This document shows, piece by piece, positions 1-7,284 of a DNA stretch of 64,000 bases. The stretch is taken from the NCBI GenBank assembly GCA_964561785.1, contig CAZLRF010000008.1, positions 43,852 to 107,851 on the forward strand, read 5' to 3'. The stretch comes from DATBSL01 sp964561785 (GTDB lineage: Bacteria > Acidobacteriota > Vicinamibacteria > Fen-336). Positions within the stretch are counted from its first letter, which is position 1, and each line of letters opens with the position of its first letter. Both the position numbers and the translations under genes were made by a program. The notes under the pieces are model-generated. The model saw only the letters and a program-made list of their open reading frames with translations. It searched no databases and had not been told where the DNA came from.

Positions 1-273
1 CCGCTGCAGGAGCGCCTCGAGGTCGTCGCCGGGGGCGGGGGTGGCCACGAGGTCGAAGTAGGTCGAGTGGGTGAGCCCGGCGACGAGCTCCCGGCTGGCC
101 GCGCTGCGGTCGCGATCCTGGACCGCGAGGCGCACGTGCCGGACGTCGAAGTTCAGGGCGAAGCCGTAGAGCACGAGCATGAACGCCGGCAGCGCGATCA
201 GCATGGTCAGGGAGAAGGGGTCACGCCGGACCTGGCGCACCTCCTTGACCACGACGGCGGCGAAGCGCCTCAC
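1..273 (-). CDS. ABC-2 type transporter permease, N-terminal part (cut by window edge)
   Basis: Only the first 91 codons lie in the window. After a short basic N-terminus comes one hydrophobic segment (about residues 18-38, containing LIALPAFMLVLYGFAL), then a soluble stretch with QDRDRSAASREL, the usual start of the large periplasmic loop of ABC-2 (YhhJ/YbhS/YbhR-like) permeases. The GTG start at 273 overlaps the stop of the preceding ATPase gene as GTGA, so the two are probably translationally coupled. It would form the membrane channel of the exporter encoded up to 5248. A second permease may follow outside the window. Family assignment is from the N-terminus only. Confidence 0.75.
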   Translation of the reverse strand, partial: MRRFAAVVVKEVRQVRRDPFSLTMLIALPAFMLVLYGFALNFDVRHVRLAVQDRDRSAASRELVAGLTHSTYFDLVATPAPGDDLEALLQR

Positions 274-1235
274 CGCGATGCCCCCCGGGCCCCCGCCCCC
301 CCGCGCTCGGCCTCCGCCGCCTCCACGTGGTGGATGAAGACGTCCTCGAGCGACGGCAGGATCCTCTCGACGGACGACGCGGGGTTCCCCGCCGCCGCGA
401 GCCGCCTCTCGATCGCGCGCCGCCCCTCCTCCGGCTCGCGCACCACGACGTGGATCCGGGTCCCGAACACCGACGTCTCGAGGGCCCACGGCTCCTCGCC
501 GATCGCCTCGAGGGCCTCCCCGACGCGCGGGGCGACGACCTCGAGGACCGAGCGGCCGGCGAAGACGCGCTTCATCTCCGAGACCGTGCCGAGGGCCACG
601 AGGCGGCCGGCGTGGATGAGGGCGAGGCGGTGGCAGTACTCGGCCTCGTCGAGGTAGTGGGTGGTCACGAAGACGGTGACGCCGGAGGCGGCCATCTCGT
701 CGATGAGCCGCCAGAAGCGGCGGCGCGAGATGGGGTCGACCCCGCTCGTGGGCTCGTCGAGGAAGACGACGCGCGGGCGGTGGAGGACGGCGCAGGCGAG
801 GGCGAGCCGCTGCTTCCACCCGCCGGGCAGCTCGCCCGTGAGGCGACCCTCCTTGCCCTCGAGGCCCGACATGTGGACCGCCCAGGCCTCGCGCTCGCGC
901 GCCTCCGTGCCCCGCAGGCCGTAGACGCCCCCGAAGAAGCGCAGGTTCTGGGCGACGGTCAGGTCGTCGTACAGGCTGAAGCGCTGGCTCATGTAGCCGA
1001 TGCGGCGCTTCACGCCCTCCGGGTCCTTCGCCACGTCGACCCCGAGCACGAGGGCGGTCCCCGACGTCGGGGCGAGGAGCCCGCAGAGCATGCGGATCGT
1101 GGTGGACTTGCCGGCCCCGTTCGCGCCGAGGAAGCCGAAGATCTCGCCCTCGCCCACGCCGAGCGAGACGCGGTCGACCGCGGTGAAGCCGGAGAAGCGC
1201 CGGGTCAGCTCGCGGGTCTCCACGGCGAGGGCCAC
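270..1235 (-). CDS. ABC exporter ATP-binding protein (second ATPase of the operon)
   Basis: A 321-residue ABC ATPase. Walker A is GANGAGKST (about residues 37-45), the Q-loop is YMSQRF, the signature is LPGGWKQ (a degenerate LSGGQ common in YbhF-like ATPases), Walker B is VVFLDEPTSGVDP and the switch histidine is present in TTHYLDEAE. The C-terminal 90 residues are the accessory domain ending in PSLEDVFIHHVE, typical of drug and polysaccharide exporters. I chose the GTG at 1235, three bases beyond the TolC stop, because upstream sequence in this frame lies inside tolC and has no ABC homology. It probably pairs with the ATPase at 2590-3582, like the two halves of E. coli YbhF. Confidence 0.9.
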   Translation of the reverse strand: MALAVETRELTRRFSGFTAVDRVSLGVGEGEIFGFLGANGAGKSTTIRMLCGLLAPTSGTALVLGVDVAKDPEGVKRRIGYMSQRFSLYDDLTVAQNLRFFGGVYGLRGTEAREREAWAVHMSGLEGKEGRLTGELPGGWKQRLALACAVLHRPRVVFLDEPTSGVDPISRRRFWRLIDEMAASGVTVFVTTHYLDEAEYCHRLALIHAGRLVALGTVSEMKRVFAGRSVLEVVAPRVGEALEAIGEEPWALETSVFGTRIHVVVREPEEGRRAIERRLAAAGNPASSVERILPSLEDVFIHHVEAAEAERGGAGARGASR

Positions 1236-1237
1236 GG

Positions 1238-2593
1238 CTAGCGTCCCACCGCGCGCTCGAGGCCCGCGGCGGCGAGCCGCAGGGCGGCGAGCGCCTCCGT
1301 GCGCGCGAGGGCGGAGCGCTCGTGGGCGAGCTCGGCGTCGAGGAGCTCGGAGGAGGGGATGACGCCCTCGCGGAAGCGGTCGGCCGCGACCCGGCGACTC
1401 TCGGCGGCGGCGACGACGCTGCGCTCGGCGACCGCGAGGCGGGCCTCGGCCGTGCGCAGCTCGAGGGCGTGCTGCGTGACCTCGAGGCGGATCGCGCGGT
1501 CGAGCTCGTCGAGCTGGGCGCGCAGCGCGCTCGCCTGGGCCCGGGCGCGGGCCTCGCTCGCCGAGCGCTTCCCGCCGTCGAAGACGTTCCACGAGAGCCC
1601 GACCCCGACGTCCCAGGTGTCCTTCCACTCAGCGGTCGGGGGCACGATGTCGCGGTTGGGGTTCGCCCAGGCGTAGCCGCCGGCGAGCGCGAGCTGCGGG
1701 AGGCGCGCCCCCCGCTCGGCGCCCGCGACCGCGTGCGCCGCGGCCACGCGGGCGGCGAGGGCCCGCCGCTCGGGCCGCGCCTCCCGGGCCTCGGCCACGA
1801 GGGCCTCGACGAGGAGGGGGGCGGAGGGGGCGGCCGCCAGGGGCTCCGACGCCTCGATCCGCGTCGTGGGAGGCAGGGCGAGCAGCCGCTGCAGGTTCGC
1901 CTCGGCCACCTCGGCCTCGACCTGCGCGCGCAGGCGCTCGAGCTCCGAGCGGTCGCGCTCGACCTCGACGGCGAGGACCTCGTTGCTCGCCGCCATCCCG
2001 AGCCGCTGGCGGTTGCGGGCGTCACGAAGGTGGGACTCGAGCGCGCGGATCGCCTCCCGGCGGACCCGCTCGGCCTCGCGCGCCGTCACGAGCGCCCAGT
2101 AGGCGCCCCGGGTCTCGAGGGCGAGGTCGGCCCGGCCGGCACGCAGGTCCTCCCCCGCGGCGGCACGGTTCTGCTCCGCCGCCTCGACCTGCCCCCCGAT
2201 ACGACCGCCGGTGTAGAGGGGCAGCGTCACGCCCGCGCGCACGCGCCAGTTGTCCTGGATGTTCGGGAACACCACGACGCGCTCGACCGGCTTCGTCGGG
2301 TCGCCGGTCGGGGCGAAGATCGCGAGCTCGGGGACCTCGGAGCGGCGCGTGTACCCGGCGCCGAGGTCCACCTGCGGCCAGCGCTCGGCGCGGGTCCCGC
2401 GCGCCTGCGCCTCGGCGGCGGCCTCGAGGGCGGAGAGCCGCGCGAGGCGGGGCGACACGGCGACGGCCCGCGCGACCGCCTCGTCGGCGGTCAGGCGAAC
2501 GACCTCCGCCGCCGTCGTCGCGGGAGCCGGGCCCTCCTGGGCGGCGGCGAGGGCCGCCCCGAAGACGAGCGGAAGGAGGCAGGGGGGTCTCAT
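1238..2593 (-). CDS. TolC-family outer membrane efflux protein
   Basis: A 451-residue protein with a signal peptide (MRPPCLLPLVFGAALAAA) followed by two repeats of the alanine- and arginine-rich helical OEP domain. Each repeat has long heptad-like helices (for example AEQNRAAAGEDLRAGRADLA) and short beta segments such as VTLPLYTGGRIGGQVE and LSWNVFDGGKRSASEA, which are characteristic of the TolC barrel. It would form the outer-membrane duct of a tripartite pump with the HlyD-like protein at 3579-4580 and the ABC parts. Its start overlaps the stop of the upstream ATPase as ATGA. Confidence 0.9.
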   Translation of the reverse strand: MRPPCLLPLVFGAALAAAQEGPAPATTAAEVVRLTADEAVARAVAVSPRLARLSALEAAAEAQARGTRAERWPQVDLGAGYTRRSEVPELAIFAPTGDPTKPVERVVVFPNIQDNWRVRAGVTLPLYTGGRIGGQVEAAEQNRAAAGEDLRAGRADLALETRGAYWALVTAREAERVRREAIRALESHLRDARNRQRLGMAASNEVLAVEVERDRSELERLRAQVEAEVAEANLQRLLALPPTTRIEASEPLAAAPSAPLLVEALVAEAREARPERRALAARVAAAHAVAGAERGARLPQLALAGGYAWANPNRDIVPPTAEWKDTWDVGVGLSWNVFDGGKRSASEARARAQASALRAQLDELDRAIRLEVTQHALELRTAEARLAVAERSVVAAAESRRVAADRFREGVIPSSELLDAELAHERSALARTEALAALRLAAAGLERAVGR

Positions 2594-3582
2594 GGCTTCA
2601 CCTCGGCGGCGGCCTCCCCGCGGGCGCGGATGCGGCCGATGAACACGTCCTCGAGCGACGGGGTGGTCGGACGGACGGAGTGCACGCGGAGTCCCGCCTG
2701 CTCCAGGCGGGCGGCGAGGGCCGCGGCGGCCGCCGCCGCGCGCCCTGGGCCCTCGCCCGGAAGGCGCGCGTGCAGCCGCTCGCCGAAGACCTCGACCTCC
2801 GCGACCCCCGGCGCGCGGCGCAGCACGTCTGCGGCCTCCCGGCGCGGCTCGGCGACCAGCTCGACCATCACGCCCTCCTCGGACGCCCGCAGCGCGTCAG
2901 GGCTGTCCACGGTGAGAACGCGGCCGCCGTCCATGAGGGCGACGCGCGTGCAGCGCTCGGCCTCGTCGAGGTAGGGCGTCGTGAGGAGCAGCGTGAGCCC
3001 CTCGCGCTGGAGGCGGGCGAGGAGCTTCCAGAAGTCGCGCCGGGAGACGGGGTCGACGCCGGTGGTCGGCTCGTCGAGGACGAGCAGCTCCGGCGTGTGG
3101 ACCAGCGTGCAGACGAGGGCCAGCTTCTGCTTCATCCCCCCCGAGAGCCGGTCGGCGAGGCGGTCACGGAAGGGCGTCATCCGCACCATGTCGAGGAGCG
3201 CCTCGCGCCGGCCTCGGTACTCCGTCACGTCGTGGATCTCGGCGAAGAAGGCCACGTTCTCGTCGACGGTCAGGTCGCCGTAGAGCGAGAACTTCTGCGA
3301 CAGGTAGCCGACCCGGGAGGAGAGCCTCCGCCGCTCGCGCCGGGGCGAGAGGCCGCACGTCCGCACATCGCCCGAGTCCGGCTCGAGCAGGCCGAGGATC
3401 ATCCGGAGCGTGGTGGTCTTGCCCGCCCCGTCCGGCCCGATGAGGCCGAACATCTCGCCCCGGCGCACCTCGAAGCCCACGTCGGAGGCGGCGGTGACGG
3501 CGCCGAAGCGGCGCGTCAGGGCCCGGGCGCTCACCAGGGCGTCCGCGCTCGGCGTCCCGGCGGGAGCGGAGGGGCCGCTCAC
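2590..3582 (-). CDS. ABC exporter ATP-binding protein (first ATPase; switch histidine replaced by proline)
   Basis: A 330-residue ABC ATPase with Walker A GPDGAGKTTT, Q-loop YLSQKF, a canonical signature LSGGMKQ, Walker B LLVLDEPTTGVDP and the C-terminal accessory domain ending in PSLEDVFIGR. The position that is normally the switch histidine is proline (TTPYLDEAER), so this nucleotide site is probably impaired, while the partner at 270-1235 keeps its histidine but has a weaker signature. This asymmetry matches the two halves of YbhF. The GTG start at 3582 overlaps the HlyD gene stop as GTGA. The first 20 residues are a poorly conserved leader. Confidence 0.88.
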   Translation of the reverse strand: MSGPSAPAGTPSADALVSARALTRRFGAVTAASDVGFEVRRGEMFGLIGPDGAGKTTTLRMILGLLEPDSGDVRTCGLSPRRERRRLSSRVGYLSQKFSLYGDLTVDENVAFFAEIHDVTEYRGRREALLDMVRMTPFRDRLADRLSGGMKQKLALVCTLVHTPELLVLDEPTTGVDPVSRRDFWKLLARLQREGLTLLLTTPYLDEAERCTRVALMDGGRVLTVDSPDALRASEEGVMVELVAEPRREAADVLRRAPGVAEVEVFGERLHARLPGEGPGRAAAAAAALAARLEQAGLRVHSVRPTTPSLEDVFIGRIRARGEAAAEVKP

Positions 3583-4580
3583 GGGCGCGCGATCTCCGCC
3601 CGCAGCCGTGCGGTGGCCGGCATGCCGGGCTTGAAGAGCCCGTCCGCGTTCTCGAGCGCGACCTTGACGCGATAGACGAGCTTCACCCGCTCGTCCCGGG
3701 TCTGCACGTTCTTCGGAGTGAACTCGGCGCGCGAGGCCACGTAGGAGACGCGGCCCTTGCGGGCCTGGCCGTCGTCGGTCACGACCTCGGCCGCCTGCCC
3801 GAGGCGGATGCGGGCGAGATCGGGCCCCGCCACGTAGGCGTTGAGCCAGGCGTTCGGGAGGTCGGTCACCACCACGATCCCGGTCCCGCGTGCGGCGAGC
3901 TCCCCGCGCTCGGCGAGCTTCGCGGTGACCACGCCGGCGACCGGGCTGCGGACGAGCGCGTCCTCGAGCTGCTGCTCGAGCTGGGCGATGCGGGCCTCGG
4001 CCGCGGCGAGGCGGGCCCGGGCCGCGTCCTTCTCCTCGGCGCGGAAGCCGGCCTCGAGGCGCCGCAGCCGCTGCCGGGCGGCGTCGAGGGCGGCCACGGC
4101 CGCGTCGCGCCGCGTCCGTGCGTCGTCGCGGGCCTTCGTGGTGCCGGAGCCCGCGGCGAGGAGCCCCTCCATCCGGTCGAGGTCCTTCTGGGCCCCGTCG
4201 AGGTCGACCTCGGCGCGGGCGACCTGGGCCCGCGCCTCGCTCACGTCCTCGACCCGGGAGCCGGCGAGGCGCAGCCGCAGCTCCGCGTCGGCCAGGGCCC
4301 GCTCGGCCCGCGCCGCGTCCAGGGCGAGGCGGGTCTCGGTGGTGTCGATCCGCGCCAGCTCCTGGCCCTCGGCGACCACGTGCCCCTCGTCGACCGACAG
4401 GGTTTCGACGTGTCCCGCGACCTTGGTCGAGACGAGGACCTCGGTCGCCTCGACGTGGCCAGAGGCGACGATCAGGTTCGGGTCGTCCCCTTCGCGGCAC
4501 GCGGCGCCGCCGAGGGCGGCGAGGGCGAGGGCGAGGGGGAGGGGGAGGCGGAGGCGGAAGGCTCTCGATCGGGGCGTCAT
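3579..4580 (-). CDS. HlyD-family periplasmic adaptor subunit, probable lipoprotein
   Basis: A 333-residue membrane fusion protein. The N-terminal signal ends in LGGAAC with Cys28 as the probable lipidated residue. The first lipoyl half (VASGHVEATEVLVSTKVAG) is followed by an Ala/Arg/Glu-rich coiled coil (about residues 75-205), the second lipoyl half (LVRSPVAGVVTAKLAERGE) and a beta-barrel domain with the conserved KNVQTRDERVKLVYRVKV segment seen in YbhG-like adaptors. It links the ABC subunits to TolC. It overlaps the tetR stop as ATGA, so expression should follow that repressor. Confidence 0.9.
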   Translation of the reverse strand: MTPRSRAFRLRLPLPLALALAALGGAACREGDDPNLIVASGHVEATEVLVSTKVAGHVETLSVDEGHVVAEGQELARIDTTETRLALDAARAERALADAELRLRLAGSRVEDVSEARAQVARAEVDLDGAQKDLDRMEGLLAAGSGTTKARDDARTRRDAAVAALDAARQRLRRLEAGFRAEEKDAARARLAAAEARIAQLEQQLEDALVRSPVAGVVTAKLAERGELAARGTGIVVVTDLPNAWLNAYVAGPDLARIRLGQAAEVVTDDGQARKGRVSYVASRAEFTPKNVQTRDERVKLVYRVKVALENADGLFKPGMPATARLRAEIARP

Positions 4581-5248
4581 GGACGGGCTCCTTTGCGGCG
4601 GGGGGGGGCCGGGGCGAGCCCCCTCACGGTGAGCTCCTCGAGGTGGCGGAGGAACGCGGTCGGGTCCGGCATCGGGAACGGGACGCGGCCCTCCGCGGCG
4701 GCCGCGCGCCGGGCCGGCTCGGTCGCGAAGAAGAAGACGAGGCTGCCGAAGAGGGCGAAGTGCAGGAGGAGCGGATCGACCCTCCGGAACAGGCCCTCGC
4801 GCCGGCCGCGCCCGGCGAGGCGCCTCGTGACCCCGACGATGCGCAGGAGATAGGGCGCCACCGCGGGCTCGATGCCGCTCGCGAGGACCTCCCGCAGGAA
4901 GAGGGTGGGGAAGCCGGGACGCTCGCGGGCCAGGCGCGCGAAGACCTCGAGCAGGCCCCGCAGGGCCTGGTGCGCGTTCGTCGCCCGCTCGTCCGTCGCC
5001 TCGAGGCGCGCGGCGATCTGCGCGAACGTGGACTCGAGCACGGCGACGTAGAGGCCCCGCTTGCCGCGGAAGTGGTAGCTGATGAGGGCCTTGTTGACGC
5101 CGGCGCGGGCCGCCACCTCCTCCGTGGCCACCCCGTCGTACCCGCGCTCGGCGAACAGCGCGGCCGCCGCCTCGAGGAGGGCCCGCCGCGTCGCCTCCGG
5201 GTCGCGCCTCTCCCGGGCCGCGGGGAGGATCTGCACCTCATTGCTCAT
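4577..5248 (-). CDS. TetR-family transcriptional regulator of the efflux operon
   Basis: A 223-residue protein. An N-terminal TetR helix-turn-helix (about residues 18-65: TRRALLEAAAALFAERGYDG, then VAARAGVNKALISYHFRGK) is followed by a helical ligand-binding domain (FTLFLREVLASG-like region). It is the first gene of the operon and resembles CecR/YbiH, which controls the ybhGFSR exporter in E. coli; this is analogy. A 24-bp imperfect palindrome begins four bases upstream of the start, consistent with autorepression. I see no clear ribosome-binding site before ATG 5248, so the transcript may be leaderless. Confidence 0.9.
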   Translation of the reverse strand: MSNEVQILPAARERRDPEATRRALLEAAAALFAERGYDGVATEEVAARAGVNKALISYHFRGKRGLYVAVLESTFAQIAARLEATDERATNAHQALRGLLEVFARLARERPGFPTLFLREVLASGIEPAVAPYLLRIVGVTRRLAGRGRREGLFRRVDPLLLHFALFGSLVFFFATEPARRAAAAEGRVPFPMPDPTAFLRHLEELTVRGLAPAPPRRKGARP

Positions 5249-5251
5249 TTG

Positions 5252-5275
5252 ATTTAATCAACTAGACGGTTAAAT
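5252..5275. promoter_or_regulatory. Candidate TetR operator
   Basis: A 24-bp imperfect palindrome with outer arms ATTTAA and TTAAAT and a central CTAG; 18 of 24 positions match the reverse complement. It is strikingly AT-rich in this genome and sits immediately upstream of the TetR start. Occupancy would block transcription of the operon reading leftwards, and possibly of the gene at 5341 reading rightwards. Confidence 0.6.
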
Positions 5276-5340
5276 GATAGGCTGCGGGAGGGACGCCGTC
5301 AAGGGCCCGAACGGGCATTCGTGGAATACTCCCGGCTGCC

Positions 5341-7284
5341 ATGCCGGGATCCACGCCGTTCCCCGCCTCCCCCGGGGGCTTCCGCAGCCTGACCGCGCGG
5401 CTCATCGTGTTCACCCTGCTCGCGGTGGGCGCGGTGTACGTGGCCACGGTGGTCGTCTCCAACCGCCTCGCCCGGCGCATGGCGATCTCCGCCGCCGAGC
5501 GCGAGGCGGCGAACGAGGTGGAGGCGGCGGTGAGCCGGGTCGAGGACGTGCTGCACTCGACCGAGGAGAGGACGCTCGCGCTCGGCGAGGCGCTGTCGGT
5601 CCTCTCGCCGGGCCGGGAGGACGCGGACCGCCTGCTGCGGCGCTTCGTGGAAGGCAACCGCGACGTCTACGGGGGCGCGATCGCGTGGGTCCCCGGCCCG
5701 GGGGGCGATCGGCAGGCCCTCTACTACCACTGGCCGGCGAGCGGCACCGGCGCCCCGGAGAGGGCCGACCTCGCCTCGGACGCCTACCGCTACTGGGACA
5801 AGGAGTGGTTCGAAGAGGCGCTGTCTCTGCGCCGCCCGCGCTGGACGGAGCCGTACCGCGACGAGTCCGGAGGCGAGGCGTGGATGGTGACGTTCTCCGT
5901 GCCCTTCGGAACGGGCGGAGCGCCCGCCGGGGTCGTGACCGCGGACGTTCGCCTGCGGAGGCTGGACTCGATCGTCCAGGAGGTGGAGCTCGGTCGCCGG
6001 GGGTTCGGCCTGCTCCTCTCCCGCTCGGGCCACGTCATCGCCTCCTCCGACCGCGAGCGGCTCTCTCCCGCGGCGACGGTCCTCGCGGGGGCGAGCGCCG
6101 AGGCCCGCGAGCGGCTCGCGCCGGTCGTGCGCCGCATGCTGGAGGGGGAGACGGGCTTCGCCCGGGTGGAGCTCGAGGGCGTGTCTTTCCGCCTGACGTA
6201 CCGGCCGCTCTCGCGCACGGGCTGGTCCCTCGCCGCCCTCTACCCCGAGGACGAGCTCCTCGCCGCGGTAAGGGACCTCCGGACCGTGCAGGGCCTCCTG
6301 GCCCTCGGCGGGCTCGCGCTCCTCGTCGTGGTCGTCGTCACGCTGTCGCGGCGGCTGACCCGCCCGCTCGCCGGCCTCTCGCAGAGCGCTCTCGCGATCG
6401 CACGGGGCGACCTCGACGCCCCGCTGCCGCCGGTCGCTTCGAGCGACGAGGTCGGGTCGCTCGCCCGCGCGTTCCACGTCATGCGCGACTCGCTGAAGGA
6501 GCACATCCGCGACCTGCGCGAGACGACGGCGGCCAAGGAGCGCCTGGAGAGCGAGCTCGTGGTCGCCAAGCGCATCCAGATCGACATGCTGCCGCGGCCG
6601 TCGGCGGGCGGCCCCGCCGAGGGCTACGACCTCGAGGCGACCCTCGTTCCCGCGCGCACGGTGGGCGGGGACCTGTTCGACCACTTCCGGGAGGGCGGGC
6701 GAGTGTTCTTCCTCGTGGGCGACGTCTCCGGGAAGGGGATCCCCGCGGCTCTCTTCATGGCCCGTACGAAGACCGTCTTCGAGGCCATGGCCGCCCGCGA
6801 GGGCGACCCGGGCCGGGTCCTCGACCGCGTGAACCGCAGCCTGTGCCGCGACAACGACGCCGGCATGTTCGTGACCGCCGTGCTGGGCGTCCTGGACCTC
6901 GCGAGCGGCGAGGTGACCTTCGCCTCGGCGGGACACGACCCGCCGGTCCTCGTTCCCGCCACTGGCGACGCGAGGCTGGTACCCGGCGAGGGCGGCCGGG
7001 TGCTCGGGCTGATCGAGGCGTCGGATTACCCGGTGAACCGCCTGCGGCTCGGGCCGGGCGACGCGCTCGCCCTCTACACGGACGGGGTGCCGGAGGCCCA
7101 GGACGGGGTGGGCGGTTTCTTCGGGGCTGAGCGGCTCGTCTGCGCCCTGGCGTCGATGCCGGGCGCCCCGCCGGCCACGCTGACCGCGGGCCTCCTCGGG
7201 GCCGTCCGCGCGTTCGCCGGCGACGCCCCGCAGTCCGACGACATCACGATCCTGACCCTGCGCTACCTCGGCCCTCGCTCCTGA
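5341..7284 (+). CDS. Membrane sensor SpoIIE/PP2C-type serine phosphatase (Cache, HAMP)
   Basis: A 647-residue protein. TM1 is at about residues 21-42, followed by a roughly 270-residue extracytoplasmic dCache-like sensor (contains YYHWPASGTGAPERADLASD and VTFSVPFG), TM2 at about 318-338 (LALGGLALLVVVVVTL), a HAMP linker (RRLTRPLAGLSQSALAIARG), a coiled coil and a C-terminal PP2C domain. The PP2C metal motifs are GGDLFDHF, GDVSGKGIPAALFMA, SAGHDPPVL, YTDGVPEA and SDDITIL. Such proteins dephosphorylate anti-anti-sigma or other STAS proteins in partner switching; no STAS protein is encoded nearby. Its 3' end overlaps the convergent gene at 7263 by 22 bp. Confidence 0.9.
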   Translation: MPGSTPFPASPGGFRSLTARLIVFTLLAVGAVYVATVVVSNRLARRMAISAAEREAANEVEAAVSRVEDVLHSTEERTLALGEALSVLSPGREDADRLLRRFVEGNRDVYGGAIAWVPGPGGDRQALYYHWPASGTGAPERADLASDAYRYWDKEWFEEALSLRRPRWTEPYRDESGGEAWMVTFSVPFGTGGAPAGVVTADVRLRRLDSIVQEVELGRRGFGLLLSRSGHVIASSDRERLSPAATVLAGASAEARERLAPVVRRMLEGETGFARVELEGVSFRLTYRPLSRTGWSLAALYPEDELLAAVRDLRTVQGLLALGGLALLVVVVVTLSRRLTRPLAGLSQSALAIARGDLDAPLPPVASSDEVGSLARAFHVMRDSLKEHIRDLRETTAAKERLESELVVAKRIQIDMLPRPSAGGPAEGYDLEATLVPARTVGGDLFDHFREGGRVFFLVGDVSGKGIPAALFMARTKTVFEAMAAREGDPGRVLDRVNRSLCRDNDAGMFVTAVLGVLDLASGEVTFASAGHDPPVLVPATGDARLVPGEGGRVLGLIEASDYPVNRLRLGPGDALALYTDGVPEAQDGVGGFFGAERLVCALASMPGAPPATLTAGLLGAVRAFAGDAPQSDDITILTLRYLGPRS

